Assembly: GCA_022510615.1 (NCBI GenBank)
Contig: JAFLTC010000002.1
Span: 131,850-173,014, forward strand
Direction of reading: 5' to 3'
Length of the DNA: 41,165 nt
Origin: Lachnospiraceae bacterium
Lineage (GTDB): Bacteria > Bacillota > Clostridia > Lachnospirales > Lachnospiraceae
Shown: piece after piece, positions 40,737 through 41,165 of the stretch
Numbering within the stretch: position 1 is the stretch's first letter
How the letters are laid out: each line of letters starts with the position of its first letter
Notes under the pieces: generated by a model
Told to the model about the DNA's origin: nothing
Database searches by the model: none
What the model saw: only the letters and a program-made list of their open reading frames with translations
Translations under genes and position numbers: made by a program

Positions 40737-41165
<429 letters not shown>

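Overview
The window comes from a low-to-mid GC Firmicute. The partial 16S rRNA gene at the right end, the rpmG-secE-nusG-rplKAJL-rpoBC order, the strong AGGAGG ribosome-binding sites, several TTG/GTG starts, a T-box leader and an L10 leader all point to Clostridia, most likely Lachnospiraceae. I would not name a genus. No phage, transposase, CRISPR array or tRNA gene is visible. This is ordinary chromosomal core with small accessory modules between housekeeping blocks.

Left part (1-13.9 kb): a truncated araD on the minus strand; a DUF5662 gene overlapping a MATE exporter gene; a ClC-family gene whose product lacks both glutamates needed for proton coupling; a four-repeat Big_2 lipoprotein; a NUDIX hydrolase; a PutP-type Na+/proline symporter; then pdp-glf-GT2 on the plus strand converging on an rmlA-rmlC-pncB operon on the minus strand. 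A long inverted-repeat terminator separates those two operons. glf, the GT2 gene, rmlA and rmlC indicate synthesis of a cell-surface glycan containing galactofuranose and a dTDP-hexose; rmlB and rmlD are not in the window.

Middle part (13.9-28.3 kb): an orphan chemoreceptor; an autoregulated GntR/YtrA-ABC-permease-lipoprotein operon with a clear nested-palindrome operator; ileS (eukaryote-like type 2) under a T-box riboswitch with a divergent T-box sequence; glgP; a catalytically degenerate LytM/SpoIIQ-like protein behind a hairpin that covers its ribosome-binding site; an unknown 207-residue protein; and a minus-strand NusG_II-Gx transporter pair resembling the EetA/EetB pair of flavin-based extracellular electron transfer systems.

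Right part (28.3-41.2 kb): the transcription/translation core block rpmG-secE-nusG-rplK-rplA, then rplJ-rplL with its own promoter, L10 leader and attenuator, a cytidylate-kinase-like gene, and rpoB-rpoC. A ribosomal RNA operon follows rpoC directly, where rpsL-rpsG-fusA-tuf would often be found. A small palindromic motif recurs in three intergenic spots (4730, 12252, 28252) and is the most interesting structure no gene explains.
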